Shown here in pieces: positions 6,988 through 14,907 of a stretch of 21,287 bases of DNA; positions within the stretch are counted from its first letter, which is position 1; every line of letters begins with the position of its first letter. A program made the position numbers and the translations under genes. Under the pieces are notes generated by a model that had not been told where the DNA came from, did no database searches, and saw only the letters and a program-made list of their open reading frames with translations. The stretch is from Bacteroidales bacterium (GTDB lineage Bacteria; Bacteroidota; Bacteroidia; Bacteroidales; UBA932), in assembly GCA_017631875.1 (NCBI GenBank), contig JAGBSL010000042.1, forward strand, positions 1 through 21,287. The letters are read 5' to 3'.

Positions 6988-9900
6988 ATGAAAACAGAGA
7001 TTATCAAGCCTGATTATCTGTTTGAAGTTAGTTGGGAAGTGTGTAATAAGGTAGGCGGTATCTATACAGTGATCGCTACCAAGTCCCTTTATCTCAAGAA
7101 CGAGTTCAGCAGGCGCCACATTATGGTGGGACCTGATGTATGGATGGACACAGAAAGCAACCCTGATTTCATTGAGGATCCGGCACTGTACAGAAGCTGG
7201 AGGATGCAGGCGGCTGCCGAAGGACTCAGAGTCCGTGTCGGCCGTTGGAACATCCCAGGCAAGCCTACAGCCATCCTCGTTGATTTCAAGCAGTTCCTTA
7301 CCCGTCAGAATGAGATCCTCACCGAGTTCTGGAAGAAGTTCGGCGTTGACTCGATCAGCGGTAACTGGGACTATAGGGAGTCGGCTCTCTTCGGTTACGC
7401 TGCCGGAAGAGTCATCGAGAGTTTCTATAACTACAACCTCCAGTCGTCAGACAAGGTCGTGGCTCAGTTCCACGAGTGGATGACCGGTACAGGACTCCTT
7501 TATCTGAAGTCAGTCAACATCCCTGTAGCTACAGTGTTTACGACACACGCTACCGTGATCGGACGATGCATCGCAGGTAACTACCTGCCGCTTTATGACG
7601 GACTTCTCGGCTACAATGCAGACGAAAAGGCAAGACATTTCAATGTCGTTGCAAGACACTCCCTCGAGAAGAAGGCTGCGCTTCACAGCGACATCTTCAC
7701 GACAGTCAGCGACATTACGGCTCAGGAGTGCAGACAGTTCCTGGGCAGACCGGTAGATGTAGTGACCCCTAACGGATTCGAACCGAGCTTCACACCGGCT
7801 ACAGACGAGGAGTATGAGGAACTTCGTGCACGTGCAAGAGCAAAGCTCATGACAGTTGCTTCTGCTATGTGCGGAGAGGAAGTGCCTGAGAATGCTGTCC
7901 TCGTAGGTATCGGCGGACGCTATGAGTGGAAGAACAAGGGTATCGACGTTTATATCGATGCTCTCAACAAGCTTAATAACTCCGAGTTCAAGGGCAAGAC
8001 TGTGCACGCATTCATCATGATTCCTTCAGGCCACAACGGTCCGGATAAGCAGCTTGTGGCTAAGCTCGCAGGCAACGGCTCGAACTATGTGACCAGGACA
8101 TCACACTATCTGATGAATCCGGAGTACGATAACGTTACCCGCCGTCTCAATGAGGTTCAGCTCAACAACGCGGCAGGCGACAAGGTGAAAGTATACTTCA
8201 TCCCATCTTACCTGAACGGAAACGACGGCGTGTTCGACATGCCATATTACGATCTTCTTTCGGGACTTGACCTTACATTGTTCCCATCATACTATGAGCC
8301 ATGGGGCTATACTCCGCTCGAGAGCCTTGCGTTCAGGGTTCCTACCCTCACCACAACTCTCGCAGGATTCGGCCTCTGGGTACGTACATATTATGGAAAG
8401 AAACACCCTGGTATCACAGTGCTTGACAGAACAGACTCGAACTACCATGAGGTAGTGGATGGCGTTGCTGCCCGCGTGGCCGAGATCGCCGCCCTCCGCA
8501 AGGATTCGAAGAAGAAGTACATGCAGAATGCCAAGGAGGTGTCTGAAATCGCCCTTTGGGAGAATCAGATCGTATATTATAAGGAAGCATATTCTAAAGC
8601 ATTAGAGAAATTAATATCTGTTGCCGGAACATATCCGTCAACCAGAACAGAAAAACATATGGAATACAGAAAATTTGAAGTTAATCAGCCAACCTGGAAC
8701 AGCGTGATCGTGTCACGCCACCTTCCAGATTCACTTAAAGACCTCGAAATACTCTCCAAGAACCTTTGGTGGTGCTGGAACGAATCTGCAAAGAGCCTCT
8801 TTGCAAAGGTAGACCCTCAGGCATGGGAGGCATCAGGCCAGAACCCTATTGCAATGCTTGACAAGGTAAGCAAGAAGAGATATAAGGCTCTCGAGCAGGA
8901 TACCAAGTTCCTTGCAGACCTCAAGACAGTAATGGATGAGTTCAACGCTTACATGGCTCTCAAGGCAGAGCGTACAACTCCTTCAGTTGCATACTTCTGT
9001 ATGGAGTACGGTCTTGACACATCACTTAAGATCTATTCAGGCGGTCTCGGTATCCTCGCAGGAGACTACATCAAGGAGACTTCCGACATGAATACCAACC
9101 TCGTAGCTGTAGGTCTTCTCTACAGATTCGGATACTTCAACCAGAAGCTTACAGCTAACGGTGAGCAGGTGTCTGAGGACGTAGCTCAGGACTTCAACAA
9201 GATCCCTGCTACTCCTGTACGTGACGAGAACGGTAACTGGATGAGCGTAAGCATCGCTTTCCCTGGCCGCACACTCAGCGCACGTCTCTGGAGAGTTGAT
9301 GTAGGCCGCACAGAGCTCTACCTCCTTGACACAGACATTCCAGAGAACCTCCCAGAGGACAGATCAATCACTTACAACCTCTACGGTGGTGATTGGGAGA
9401 ACCGTCTCAAGCAGGAGCTCCTTCTCGGTGTTGGCGGTATCCGCGCTCTCCGCGCACTCGGCTTCGATCCGCAGGTTTACCACTGCAATGAGGGTCATGC
9501 CGCATTCATCGGCCTTGAGCGTCTCCGTGAGCTGATCGCAGAGCAGAACCTTGAGTTCCAGGAGGCTCTCGAGGTAGTAAGAGCATCATCACTCTTCACA
9601 ACTCATACTCCGGTTCCTGCAGGACACGATGCTTTCGACGAGGGCATGCTCCGCAAGTATATCGGCCACTACCCACAGCGTCTCAAGATCGACTGGGAGA
9701 CTATGATGGGTCTTGGTAAGAACAACGGTGCTGACGTTAACGAGAAGTTCTCTATGTCTATCCTCGCAGCTAACATCTCTCAGGAGGTTAACGGAGTGTC
9801 ATGGCTCCACGGTGAGGTCAGCAAGGACATCCTCGGACACATGTGGCCAGGATATCTCCCTGAGGAGCTCCACGTAAGCTACGTAACCAACGGTGTTCAC

Positions 9901-11226
9901 TATCCGACTTGGACAGCTCCAGAGTGGAAGGAGGTTCACGCCAAGGTATTCGGCGAGGAGTTCAAGACTCACCACTATGACAAGTCATGCTTCGACGGCA
10001 TCTACAAGGTTTCTGACGAGGAGGTATGGAACATCCGCACTTCACTCCGCAAGAAGCTCATCGACGAGGTGAAGAGAAGACTCTCTGACCCTGCAGCTGC
10101 AAGCCACTACTCGCCTAAGCAGGTGGTAGAGATCAAGGAGAACCTCCGTGATGACGTTCTCACTATCGGTTTCGCACGTCGTTTCGCTACATATAAGAGA
10201 GCACACCTGCTGTTCCGTGACCTCGACAGACTCGCTGAGATCGTGAACGATCCTAAGCAGCCTGTACAGTTCCTCTTCGCAGGTAAGGCTCACCCAGCTG
10301 ACAAGGCAGGTCAGGATCTCATCAAGATGATCGTGGAGATCTCTAAGCAGCCACGCTTCATCGGTAAGATCGTATTCGTACCTAACTACGACATCACTGT
10401 AGCTAAGTACCTCGTTCAGGGTGTTGACATCTGGATGAACAACCCTACACGTCCACTCGAGGCTTCTGGTACATCAGGAGAGAAGGCAGCCATGAACGGT
10501 GTAATGCACTTCTCGGTACTTGACGGATGGTGGGTTGAGGGTTACAAGAAGGGCGCAGGTTGGGCACTTCCAATGGAGCGCACTTACGATGACCAGAACT
10601 ACCAGGACGAGCTAGATGCAGCTACTATCTACAACATCATCGAGAACGAGATCGCTCCTACATTCTACAACAAGTCACTCTCTACAGGCCGCTCATCAGA
10701 CTGGATCGAGATCATCAAGAACTGCGTGGCTCAGGTTGCATGCAACTTCACAACAAACCGCATGCTCACTGACTACATCAACCAGTACTATGTACCACAG
10801 GCTGCACGTGTTGACGGCATCGTAGCTGATGATTTCGCAGAGGCTCGTGAGATCGCAGCTTGGAAGAAGAGACTCCGCCGTGAGTGGAAGAACGTCGAGG
10901 TTGTTTCTGCTACAATGCCGGATGGCAACAGCGACCACTTCTCTATCGGAAACGCATTCGAGGCTGAGGTAGTCCTCAACATCGGTGACCTCAATCCTGA
11001 GGAGATCGGAGTAGAGGCAATTTTCGCTACTTATGGCAAGAAGGGCCGTCTCAACATCCAGGAGAAGTATGAGTTCACTCCAGGTGAGGCTGTTGACGGA
11101 AGAGCAACATACAAGGCATCCATCAACCCAGACAGATCAGGTCTCTACATGGTAGCCGGCCGTATCTACGCTAAGAACGCTAAGCTCCCGCACAGACAGG
11201 ACTTCGAACTTGTAAGATGGTTGTAG
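6988..11226 (+). CDS. Fused glycogen synthase (GT3) – alpha-glucan phosphorylase (GT35)
   Basis: One uninterrupted 1412-codon frame joins two opposing activities. Residues 1–550 are a GT3 (eukaryote-like, probably UDP-glucose-using) glycogen synthase: FEVSWEVCNKVGGIYTVI with K21 and GG, TTHATVIGR, and the FPSYYEPWGYTPLES motif with E437 and E445. Residues from about 558 (MEYRKFEVNQP) are a short-form alpha-glucan phosphorylase: LWWCWNE, YFCMEYGLD, HCNEGHAAF, TTHTPVPAGHDAF, YVTNGVHYPTW, and the pyridoxal-phosphate site SGTSGEKAAMNG with K1166. A beta-rich domain closes the protein after about residue 1280. No frameshift or stop lies at the junction, but codon usage becomes AT-rich there and ATG 8659 (M558) looks like a former or internal start. 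It overlaps ribF by ten bases. Domain assignment is secure; physiological direction is inferred. Confidence 0.92.
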   Translation: MKTEIIKPDYLFEVSWEVCNKVGGIYTVIATKSLYLKNEFSRRHIMVGPDVWMDTESNPDFIEDPALYRSWRMQAAAEGLRVRVGRWNIPGKPTAILVDFKQFLTRQNEILTEFWKKFGVDSISGNWDYRESALFGYAAGRVIESFYNYNLQSSDKVVAQFHEWMTGTGLLYLKSVNIPVATVFTTHATVIGRCIAGNYLPLYDGLLGYNADEKARHFNVVARHSLEKKAALHSDIFTTVSDITAQECRQFLGRPVDVVTPNGFEPSFTPATDEEYEELRARARAKLMTVASAMCGEEVPENAVLVGIGGRYEWKNKGIDVYIDALNKLNNSEFKGKTVHAFIMIPSGHNGPDKQLVAKLAGNGSNYVTRTSHYLMNPEYDNVTRRLNEVQLNNAAGDKVKVYFIPSYLNGNDGVFDMPYYDLLSGLDLTLFPSYYEPWGYTPLESLAFRVPTLTTTLAGFGLWVRTYYGKKHPGITVLDRTDSNYHEVVDGVAARVAEIAALRKDSKKKYMQNAKEVSEIALWENQIVYYKEAYSKALEKLISVAGTYPSTRTEKHMEYRKFEVNQPTWNSVIVSRHLPDSLKDLEILSKNLWWCWNESAKSLFAKVDPQAWEASGQNPIAMLDKVSKKRYKALEQDTKFLADLKTVMDEFNAYMALKAERTTPSVAYFCMEYGLDTSLKIYSGGLGILAGDYIKETSDMNTNLVAVGLLYRFGYFNQKLTANGEQVSEDVAQDFNKIPATPVRDENGNWMSVSIAFPGRTLSARLWRVDVGRTELYLLDTDIPENLPEDRSITYNLYGGDWENRLKQELLLGVGGIRALRALGFDPQVYHCNEGHAAFIGLERLRELIAEQNLEFQEALEVVRASSLFTTHTPVPAGHDAFDEGMLRKYIGHYPQRLKIDWETMMGLGKNNGADVNEKFSMSILAANISQEVNGVSWLHGEVSKDILGHMWPGYLPEELHVSYVTNGVHYPTWTAPEWKEVHAKVFGEEFKTHHYDKSCFDGIYKVSDEEVWNIRTSLRKKLIDEVKRRLSDPAAASHYSPKQVVEIKENLRDDVLTIGFARRFATYKRAHLLFRDLDRLAEIVNDPKQPVQFLFAGKAHPADKAGQDLIKMIVEISKQPRFIGKIVFVPNYDITVAKYLVQGVDIWMNNPTRPLEASGTSGEKAAMNGVMHFSVLDGWWVEGYKKGAGWALPMERTYDDQNYQDELDAATIYNIIENEIAPTFYNKSLSTGRSSDWIEIIKNCVAQVACNFTTNRMLTDYINQYYVPQAARVDGIVADDFAEAREIAAWKKRLRREWKNVEVVSATMPDGNSDHFSIGNAFEAEVVLNIGDLNPEEIGVEAIFATYGKKGRLNIQEKYEFTPGEAVDGRATYKASINPDRSGLYMVAGRIYAKNAKLPHRQDFELVRWL

Positions 11227-12104
11227 CAACCGGTTTTTTCGACGGTGTCCACACCGGACACCGTCTTGTAATAAAGCAGCTCGTCGAGGCTGCAGCAGCT
11301 CGCGGGGATGAAAGCATGGTCGTTTCATTCTGGCCACATCCCCGTAATGTGCTGCAAAAGGAAGCCCGTTCACTCAGGCTTCTTACTACGCTTGCGGAAA
11401 AGAAGGAGCTTCTTTTCGGTCTGGGCGTGGACAAGGTTGAGATTCTTCGCTTCACGAAGGACTTCAGCGCAATGACTACGGAGGAGTATCTCCGCATGCT
11501 CATTGAAAATTATGGCGCAAAGACCATTCTGCTCGGATATGACAACAGGATGGGATGCGATGCCAAAGGTTCGGATGAGGTCGCTGAAACTGCGGAACGA
11601 CTCGGGCTTGAGGTTATAAGGACCGATATGGTTCCTTCTCAGCATGGGTATGCCGTAAGTTCTACAAAGATCCGCCAGAGCCTGGAGGAGGGAGATGTTG
11701 AAAGTGCAACTGCAATGCTTGGGTACAGGTATTCGCTTGAAGGTGTCGTTGTGGCGGGCAACAGAATCGGCCGCACGATAGGTTTCCCGACAGCGAACAT
11801 GCAGCTTTATGAGCCGCTGAAGCTTGTGCCGGCAAACGGAGTGTACTTTGTGGAGGTCGAAACGATAGGGCAGAAGCTCTACGGAATGTGCAACATCGGC
11901 TACAGACCTACTGTGGGTCAGGGCAATGCACGTACGATAGAGACTCATATCCTGGATTTCGACGAAGACATATACGGACTTGACCTCAAGCTGACATTCA
12001 TAGCGCGTATCCGCGAGGAACGCCGCTTCGAGTCGCTTGAAGCCTTGAGAGCCCAGTTGGTAAAAGACAAGGAAGCTTGCATGACACTGACATCCCGAGC
12101 GTAG
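11217..12104 (+). CDS. ribF: Bifunctional riboflavin kinase / FAD synthetase
   Basis: Phosphorylates riboflavin to FMN and adenylates FMN to FAD in the cytoplasm. The N-terminal nucleotidyltransferase domain starts almost at once with GFFDGVHTGHR, then LLGYDNRMGCD and SSTKIRQ (the ISSTxIR motif). The riboflavin kinase domain begins near residue 175 with GNRIGRTIGFPTANM and continues through GVYFVEV and ETHILDFDEDIYG. It is 295 residues, slightly short because the usual 10–15 residues before the first motif are missing. The ATG lies within the last codons of the phosphorylase fusion, a ten-base overlap implying translational coupling. The final residues LTSRA and the stop codon lie inside a dispersed type-B repeat. 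Confidence 0.95.
   Translation: MVVATGFFDGVHTGHRLVIKQLVEAAAARGDESMVVSFWPHPRNVLQKEARSLRLLTTLAEKKELLFGLGVDKVEILRFTKDFSAMTTEEYLRMLIENYGAKTILLGYDNRMGCDAKGSDEVAETAERLGLEVIRTDMVPSQHGYAVSSTKIRQSLEEGDVESATAMLGYRYSLEGVVVAGNRIGRTIGFPTANMQLYEPLKLVPANGVYFVEVETIGQKLYGMCNIGYRPTVGQGNARTIETHILDFDEDIYGLDLKLTFIARIREERRFESLEALRAQLVKDKEACMTLTSRA
11241..11265 (+). other. Perfect 10-bp hairpin near the 5' end of ribF
   Basis: GACGGTGTCC at 11241–11250 and GGACACCGTC at 11256–11265 pair perfectly around the loop ACACC, within codons 9–17 of ribF. The same bases encode the invariant DGVHTGHR motif, so codon choice rather than amino acid sequence creates the symmetry. It has no T-run on its 3' side. Possible effects on ribF translation or transcript decay are inference. 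Confidence 0.5.
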
Positions 12105-12115
12105 CCGAGGGATCT
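12088..12115 (+). repeat. Dispersed REP-like repeat, type B, spanning the ribF stop
   Basis: Reads TGACATCCCGAGCGTAG then CCGAGGGATCT. It aligns with the minus strand of 6879–6906. The ribF stop TAG (12102–12104) lies in its centre, so the repeat supplies the last codons of ribF. The next start is 13 bases after its end. Confidence 0.75.
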
Positions 12116-12128
12116 AAACATAAGTATT

Positions 12129-12536
12129 ATGGAAGAAATAATAGGTCTGTTAGTCGTTCTTGCAGTCGGCATATTCAAAGCCGTAAACAAGAAGTTCGAG
12201 GATGCCGGAAAGCAGCCTCAGAAGCCGTCTCAGCCGTTCGGCCCATTCGGATCTTTGGATCCTTTTGAGGAGGATCGGGAAGTCTTTGTGCCGAAGGCGG
12301 AGCCTGTTGTGCCAAGACACGAACCGATTTTCCAGAGGCCGGTGACGCCAAAGCCGGTTGAGGTTAAACCAGCGGCTCCTAAGCCTGAGCCTATGACACT
12401 CGAAGACGTCCAGAGGCAGACAAAGACCAGAAAACCAATGCTGATCGAGGAAGAGGAAACAAGTCCGAAAGAAAAGATCGATCCGAAGAAGCTGGTGCTG
12501 TATTCGGAGATCATGACACCGAAGTTTAATGAATAA
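12129..12536 (+). CDS. Small membrane-anchored Pro-rich protein, function unknown
   Basis: A 135-residue protein that I do not recognise as a named family. It starts with one hydrophobic segment (IIGLLVVLAVGIFKAV, residues 4–19), probably an N-terminal membrane anchor with the rest in the cytoplasm. The middle (30–100) is low complexity, rich in Pro, Lys, Glu and Val (PKPVEVKPAAPKPEP). The end, KIDPKKLVLYSEIMTPKFNE, looks like a structured short motif and is the part most likely to be conserved. It lies between ribF (24-base gap) and greA (21-base gap) in the same direction. The coding potential is supported by operon spacing and codon use similar to its neighbours. Confidence 0.75.
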   Translation: MEEIIGLLVVLAVGIFKAVNKKFEDAGKQPQKPSQPFGPFGSLDPFEEDREVFVPKAEPVVPRHEPIFQRPVTPKPVEVKPAAPKPEPMTLEDVQRQTKTRKPMLIEEEETSPKEKIDPKKLVLYSEIMTPKFNE

Positions 12537-12557
12537 AAAACTATAAATCAAATAATT

Positions 12558-13025
12558 ATGGCACTACAGTATATGACCCAGGAGGGTCTTGATAAGCTGA
12601 AGAAGGAGCTTGCGGAAGCTATTGCGCAGCGTCCTGTCATTTCAGCTGCTATCGCAGAGGCGAGAGATAAGGGCGACCTGTCGGAGAATGCGGAGTATGA
12701 GGCAGCAAGAGAGGCTCAGGGCCTTCTTGAGCTTAACATCGCGAAGCTCCAGAACCTTGTAGCAAATGCACGCGTCATCGACGAGTCACAGATCGGAACA
12801 GACAAGGTGCAGATGCTCAACAAGGTGAAGGTGAAGAACCTCAATACAAACCAGATAATGAACTTCACGCTCGTGAGCGAGCAGGAGGCTGACTTCATGG
12901 CAGGTAAGCTTGCAGTGAAGACTCCTATCGGACAGGCTCTCATGGGTCACGGAGTAGGTGAGGTCGTTGAGGCAAAGGTTCCTGCCGGCATCATCAAGTT
13001 CGAGATTCTTGAAATCACTTTGTAA
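12558..13025 (+). CDS. greA: Transcription elongation factor GreA
   Basis: Rescues backtracked RNA polymerase by stimulating cleavage of the transcript 3' end. The N-terminal coiled coil (residues 1–75) includes the tip motif EARDKGDLSENAEY, with acidic D40 and E43 that coordinate the active-site metal. The C-terminal FKBP-like domain contains TPIGQALMGHGVGEVVEAKVP. At 155 residues it is normal length. The leader is A/T-rich (AAATCAAATAATTATG) with no Shine-Dalgarno sequence. The HIT gene follows after eight bases, suggesting an operon. Confidence 0.96.
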   Translation: MALQYMTQEGLDKLKKELAEAIAQRPVISAAIAEARDKGDLSENAEYEAAREAQGLLELNIAKLQNLVANARVIDESQIGTDKVQMLNKVKVKNLNTNQIMNFTLVSEQEADFMAGKLAVKTPIGQALMGHGVGEVVEAKVPAGIIKFEILEITL

Positions 13026-13033
13026 TCTTCATT

Positions 13034-13441
13034 ATGGCAACAATTTTCACAAAAATAGCCAAAGGCGAGATTCCGTCATACAAGGTTGCGGAGAACGATG
13101 AGTTCTACGCATTCCTTGACATCGCGCCGATGGCAAAAGGCCACACCCTTGTGATTCCAAAGAATGTTGAGGATGACTATATCTTCAACATTGATAACGA
13201 GACTTATATGGGACTTTGCGCATTTGCAAAGAAGGTGGCTCAGGCGCTGAAGGCTGCTGTTCCATGCCAGAGGGTAGGCGTTGCCGTCCTCGGAATGGAG
13301 GTGCCTCACACTCATATCCATCTCGTGCCGCTCCAGACAGAGGGTGACATGGATTTCAGAAAAAAGAAACTGGAGCTTTCTCAGGAGGAGTTCTCAGAGA
13401 TAGCTACCGCAATCTATAATGAATATGTCAAGATTCAGTAA
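13034..13441 (+). CDS. HIT-family nucleotide hydrolase/transferase
   Basis: Histidine-triad protein of 135 residues, close to the length of HINT-like purine nucleoside phosphoramidases. FTKIAKGEIPSYKV and FLDIAPMAKGHTLVIPK are the usual N-terminal segments. The catalytic triad HTHIHLV has H92, H94 (the likely nucleophile) and H96. The usual zinc-binding cysteines of some HIT proteins are absent. The natural substrate cannot be predicted; adenosine phosphoramidates or dinucleotide polyphosphates are typical for the family. Its last 23 bases overlap the start of the next gene, suggesting coupling. Confidence 0.92.
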   Translation: MATIFTKIAKGEIPSYKVAENDEFYAFLDIAPMAKGHTLVIPKNVEDDYIFNIDNETYMGLCAFAKKVAQALKAAVPCQRVGVAVLGMEVPHTHIHLVPLQTEGDMDFRKKKLELSQEEFSEIATAIYNEYVKIQ

Positions 13442-14567
13442 GATCATTTCATTTGTTGCTGCAATGGCTGCACTTGTATCGTGCGCCAGCAACGCAAGGA
13501 TAGACGGAACGCTTACAGATGCAGCCTCTTCAGAGGTTATCGTGAAGCTCCTTGAGTCCAACAGGTATGAGGTACTTGATACCGTAAAGACTGATGCTTC
13601 TGGATATTTCTCCTATAAGGTTGATGTAGCTGAGGGGCAGCCGGAGTTTGTCTATCTATTCTATGGAGAAAAGAAGATCGCAAGCCTTTTGCTTGAGGCA
13701 GGTGACAAGGTCAGTGTCGTTTCTGATACCCTTGGACGCGTTACCTTTGAGGGCTCAGAAGAGTCCATCAAGCTCGCAGAGGTGGAGAAGGCATATGCAG
13801 CCGCACTTGCTGAGTTCGAGGATATCGCTCTTCTGATGAGTGCAGCGACAGACCAGGCTGATTACGACCGTCTTGCCGCAGATATGAGCAGGGCTTATAT
13901 CTCGTATTACAGAGATAGGGTAAGGTATGTCATGGAGAACAGCAAGTCTCTCACAGTGATTCCGGTATTCTATCAGATCGTCGGTGAGAACTTTCCTCTT
14001 TTCTCGCAGAATACTGATGCAATCCTGTTCGCGAATATCGCGGATTCTCTTGAGACAGTATATCCTGATTCGAAGTATGTAAAGGCTTTGAGAAAGGAAG
14101 CAGAGGTGAGGTTCGGCTATCTGGAACTTCAGGAGCGCCTTGTCAATGCAGAGGAGATCGGCTATCCTGAAATTGAGCTCCCAGGACTTGACGGAAAGAT
14201 GAGGAAGCTTTCAGAGATGGAGTCAAGAGTGGTTATTGTATATTTCTGGAGTGTCGCACAGGCTCAGCAGAATATGTTCAACATCGATTTCTTCAAGCCT
14301 CTTTATGAGGAGTACCACAGCAAGGGACTGGATATCTATCAGGTGTCTCTCGATGTTGACAAGACTCTTTGGGCAACTACTGTGAGGGGACAGGAGCTCC
14401 CTTGGACAAATGTCTGTGATTCACGTGGAGCACAGTCACCATATGTCTCGGTGTACAATCTCCCCGCTCTCCCTGCGGCGTTCATCATTGCTGATGGTGA
14501 ACTTGTTGATGGAAAGGTTGTTGACGAAGCATCGCTCAGGAAACTCCTTGATGATCTTTTGAAATAG
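13419..14567 (+). CDS. Lipoprotein with DUF4369-like and thioredoxin-like (TlpA-type) domains, no CXXC
   Basis: Signal-peptide lipoprotein: counted from ATG 13425, MSRFSKIISFVAAMAALVSC gives a lipobox LVSC with Cys20, so it should be lipid-anchored in the envelope. ATG 13419 adds two residues. The mature N-terminal part (IDGTLTDAASSEVIVKLL ... LLEAGDKVSVVSD) has the beta-rich pattern of DUF4369-type domains seen in Bacteroidota TlpA-like proteins. The C-terminal 120 residues have a thioredoxin fold (VVIVYFWSVAQAQQ, then LDIYQVSLDVDKTLW and the cis-proline segment LPALPAAFII). Where redox-active relatives read WCxxC, this reads WSVAQAQ, so disulphide chemistry is unlikely. Role unknown. The gene is followed directly by an intrinsic terminator. 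Confidence 0.85.
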   Translation: MNMSRFSKIISFVAAMAALVSCASNARIDGTLTDAASSEVIVKLLESNRYEVLDTVKTDASGYFSYKVDVAEGQPEFVYLFYGEKKIASLLLEAGDKVSVVSDTLGRVTFEGSEESIKLAEVEKAYAAALAEFEDIALLMSAATDQADYDRLAADMSRAYISYYRDRVRYVMENSKSLTVIPVFYQIVGENFPLFSQNTDAILFANIADSLETVYPDSKYVKALRKEAEVRFGYLELQERLVNAEEIGYPEIELPGLDGKMRKLSEMESRVVIVYFWSVAQAQQNMFNIDFFKPLYEEYHSKGLDIYQVSLDVDKTLWATTVRGQELPWTNVCDSRGAQSPYVSVYNLPALPAAFIIADGELVDGKVVDEASLRKLLDDLLK

Positions 14568-14574
14568 TTTATAA

Positions 14575-14608
14575 AACGGTTCGGAATTAATTCGAACCGT
14601 TTTTTTTA
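14575..14608 (+). terminator. Intrinsic terminator after the lipoprotein gene
   Basis: AACGGTTCG at 14575–14583 pairs with CGAACCGTT at 14593–14601. The enclosed GAATTAATT can extend the stem by four A/T pairs past a bulged G. Eight T residues follow (14600–14607). It starts seven bases after the stop at 14567 and closes the ribF–lipoprotein gene group. The first palindrome of the array begins immediately downstream. Confidence 0.9.
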
Positions 14609-14609
14609 T

Positions 14610-14742
14610 TTGTCCGCGAAAAGGTCAGTTTTACGGATAACCCTATCATTGGGAGCTCACTTGTCCGTGAAAATGACGTTTTTACGGACAACATTGCAGT
14701 TCTGGTCTCACTTGTCCGCGAAAAGGCAGATTTTACGGCCAG
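14610..14742 (+). repeat. Upstream array: three 31-bp imperfect palindromes, 51-bp period
   Basis: Copies at 14610–14640, 14661–14691 and 14712–14742, starting exactly 51 bp apart, with unrelated 20-bp spacers between them (both ending CTCAC). Each copy has a left arm TTGTCCGTG then AAAA, a variable six-base loop, then TTTT and ACGGACAA. Arms pair over 12 bp with one unpaired G in the left arm. Loops are GGTCAG, TGACGT and GGCAGA. The middle copy matches the consensus exactly; the first has TTGTCCGCG and ACGGATAA, the third TTGTCCGCG and ACGGCCAG. A matching array lies after the transposase gene. I interpret these as the REP-like partners of that transposase. Confidence 0.9.
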
Positions 14743-14858
14743 GTAGAGGTTCTATACAGTGATTTATGTGATTTTTCATAAAAATCAGTTAAAATCTATT
14801 ATGGAAATCGGCTTCCAGGTGCTCTGTAATCACGATTATTTGAAATAAGCGTGTACTT
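14743..14858. other. AT-rich spacer between the upstream array and the transposase promoter
   Basis: The intergenic stretch 14568–14907 is 340 bases: terminator, three-palindrome array, this spacer and the promoter. The spacer has one small hairpin (GATTTTT 14770–14776 with AAAAATC 14780–14786, loop CAT) and a 15-codon frame at 14801–14848 (MEIGFQVLCNHDYLK) that lies before the predicted promoter and shows no sign of being a gene. I see nothing else in it. Confidence 0.5.
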
Positions 14859-14890
14859 TTTGTTTACACGGCTAATTCCTCGGAACTTTG
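14859..14890 (+). promoter_or_regulatory. Bacteroidota-type promoter for the transposase
   Basis: TTTG at 14859–14862, a spacer of 20 bases, then GAACTTTG at 14883–14890, close to the Bacteroidota sigma-A consensus (TTTG, 19–21 bases, TAnnTTTG; one mismatch in the -7 element). Transcription would start a few bases later, just before ATG 14908, which supports that start over the GTG at 14851 that lies inside the promoter. Confidence 0.6.
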
Positions 14891-14907
14891 CAGTCAAAAA
14901 TAAGACT

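Noticed and set aside
8560..8700. Frameshift or lost stop joining two separate genes by assembly error.
   Set aside because: The frame is continuous with sensible sequence on both sides and no stop in the linker. The fusion was kept as real, with an internal start noted as an alternative.
14801..14848. Fifteen-codon frame MEIGFQVLCNHDYLK as a leader peptide of the transposase.
   Set aside because: It lies upstream of the predicted transposase promoter, has no Shine-Dalgarno sequence and is too short to judge.
14851..14907. GTG 14851 as the start of the transposase.
   Set aside because: The added residues (MYFLFTRLIPRNF) are encoded by the predicted promoter, and ATG 14908 is just downstream of the -7 element.
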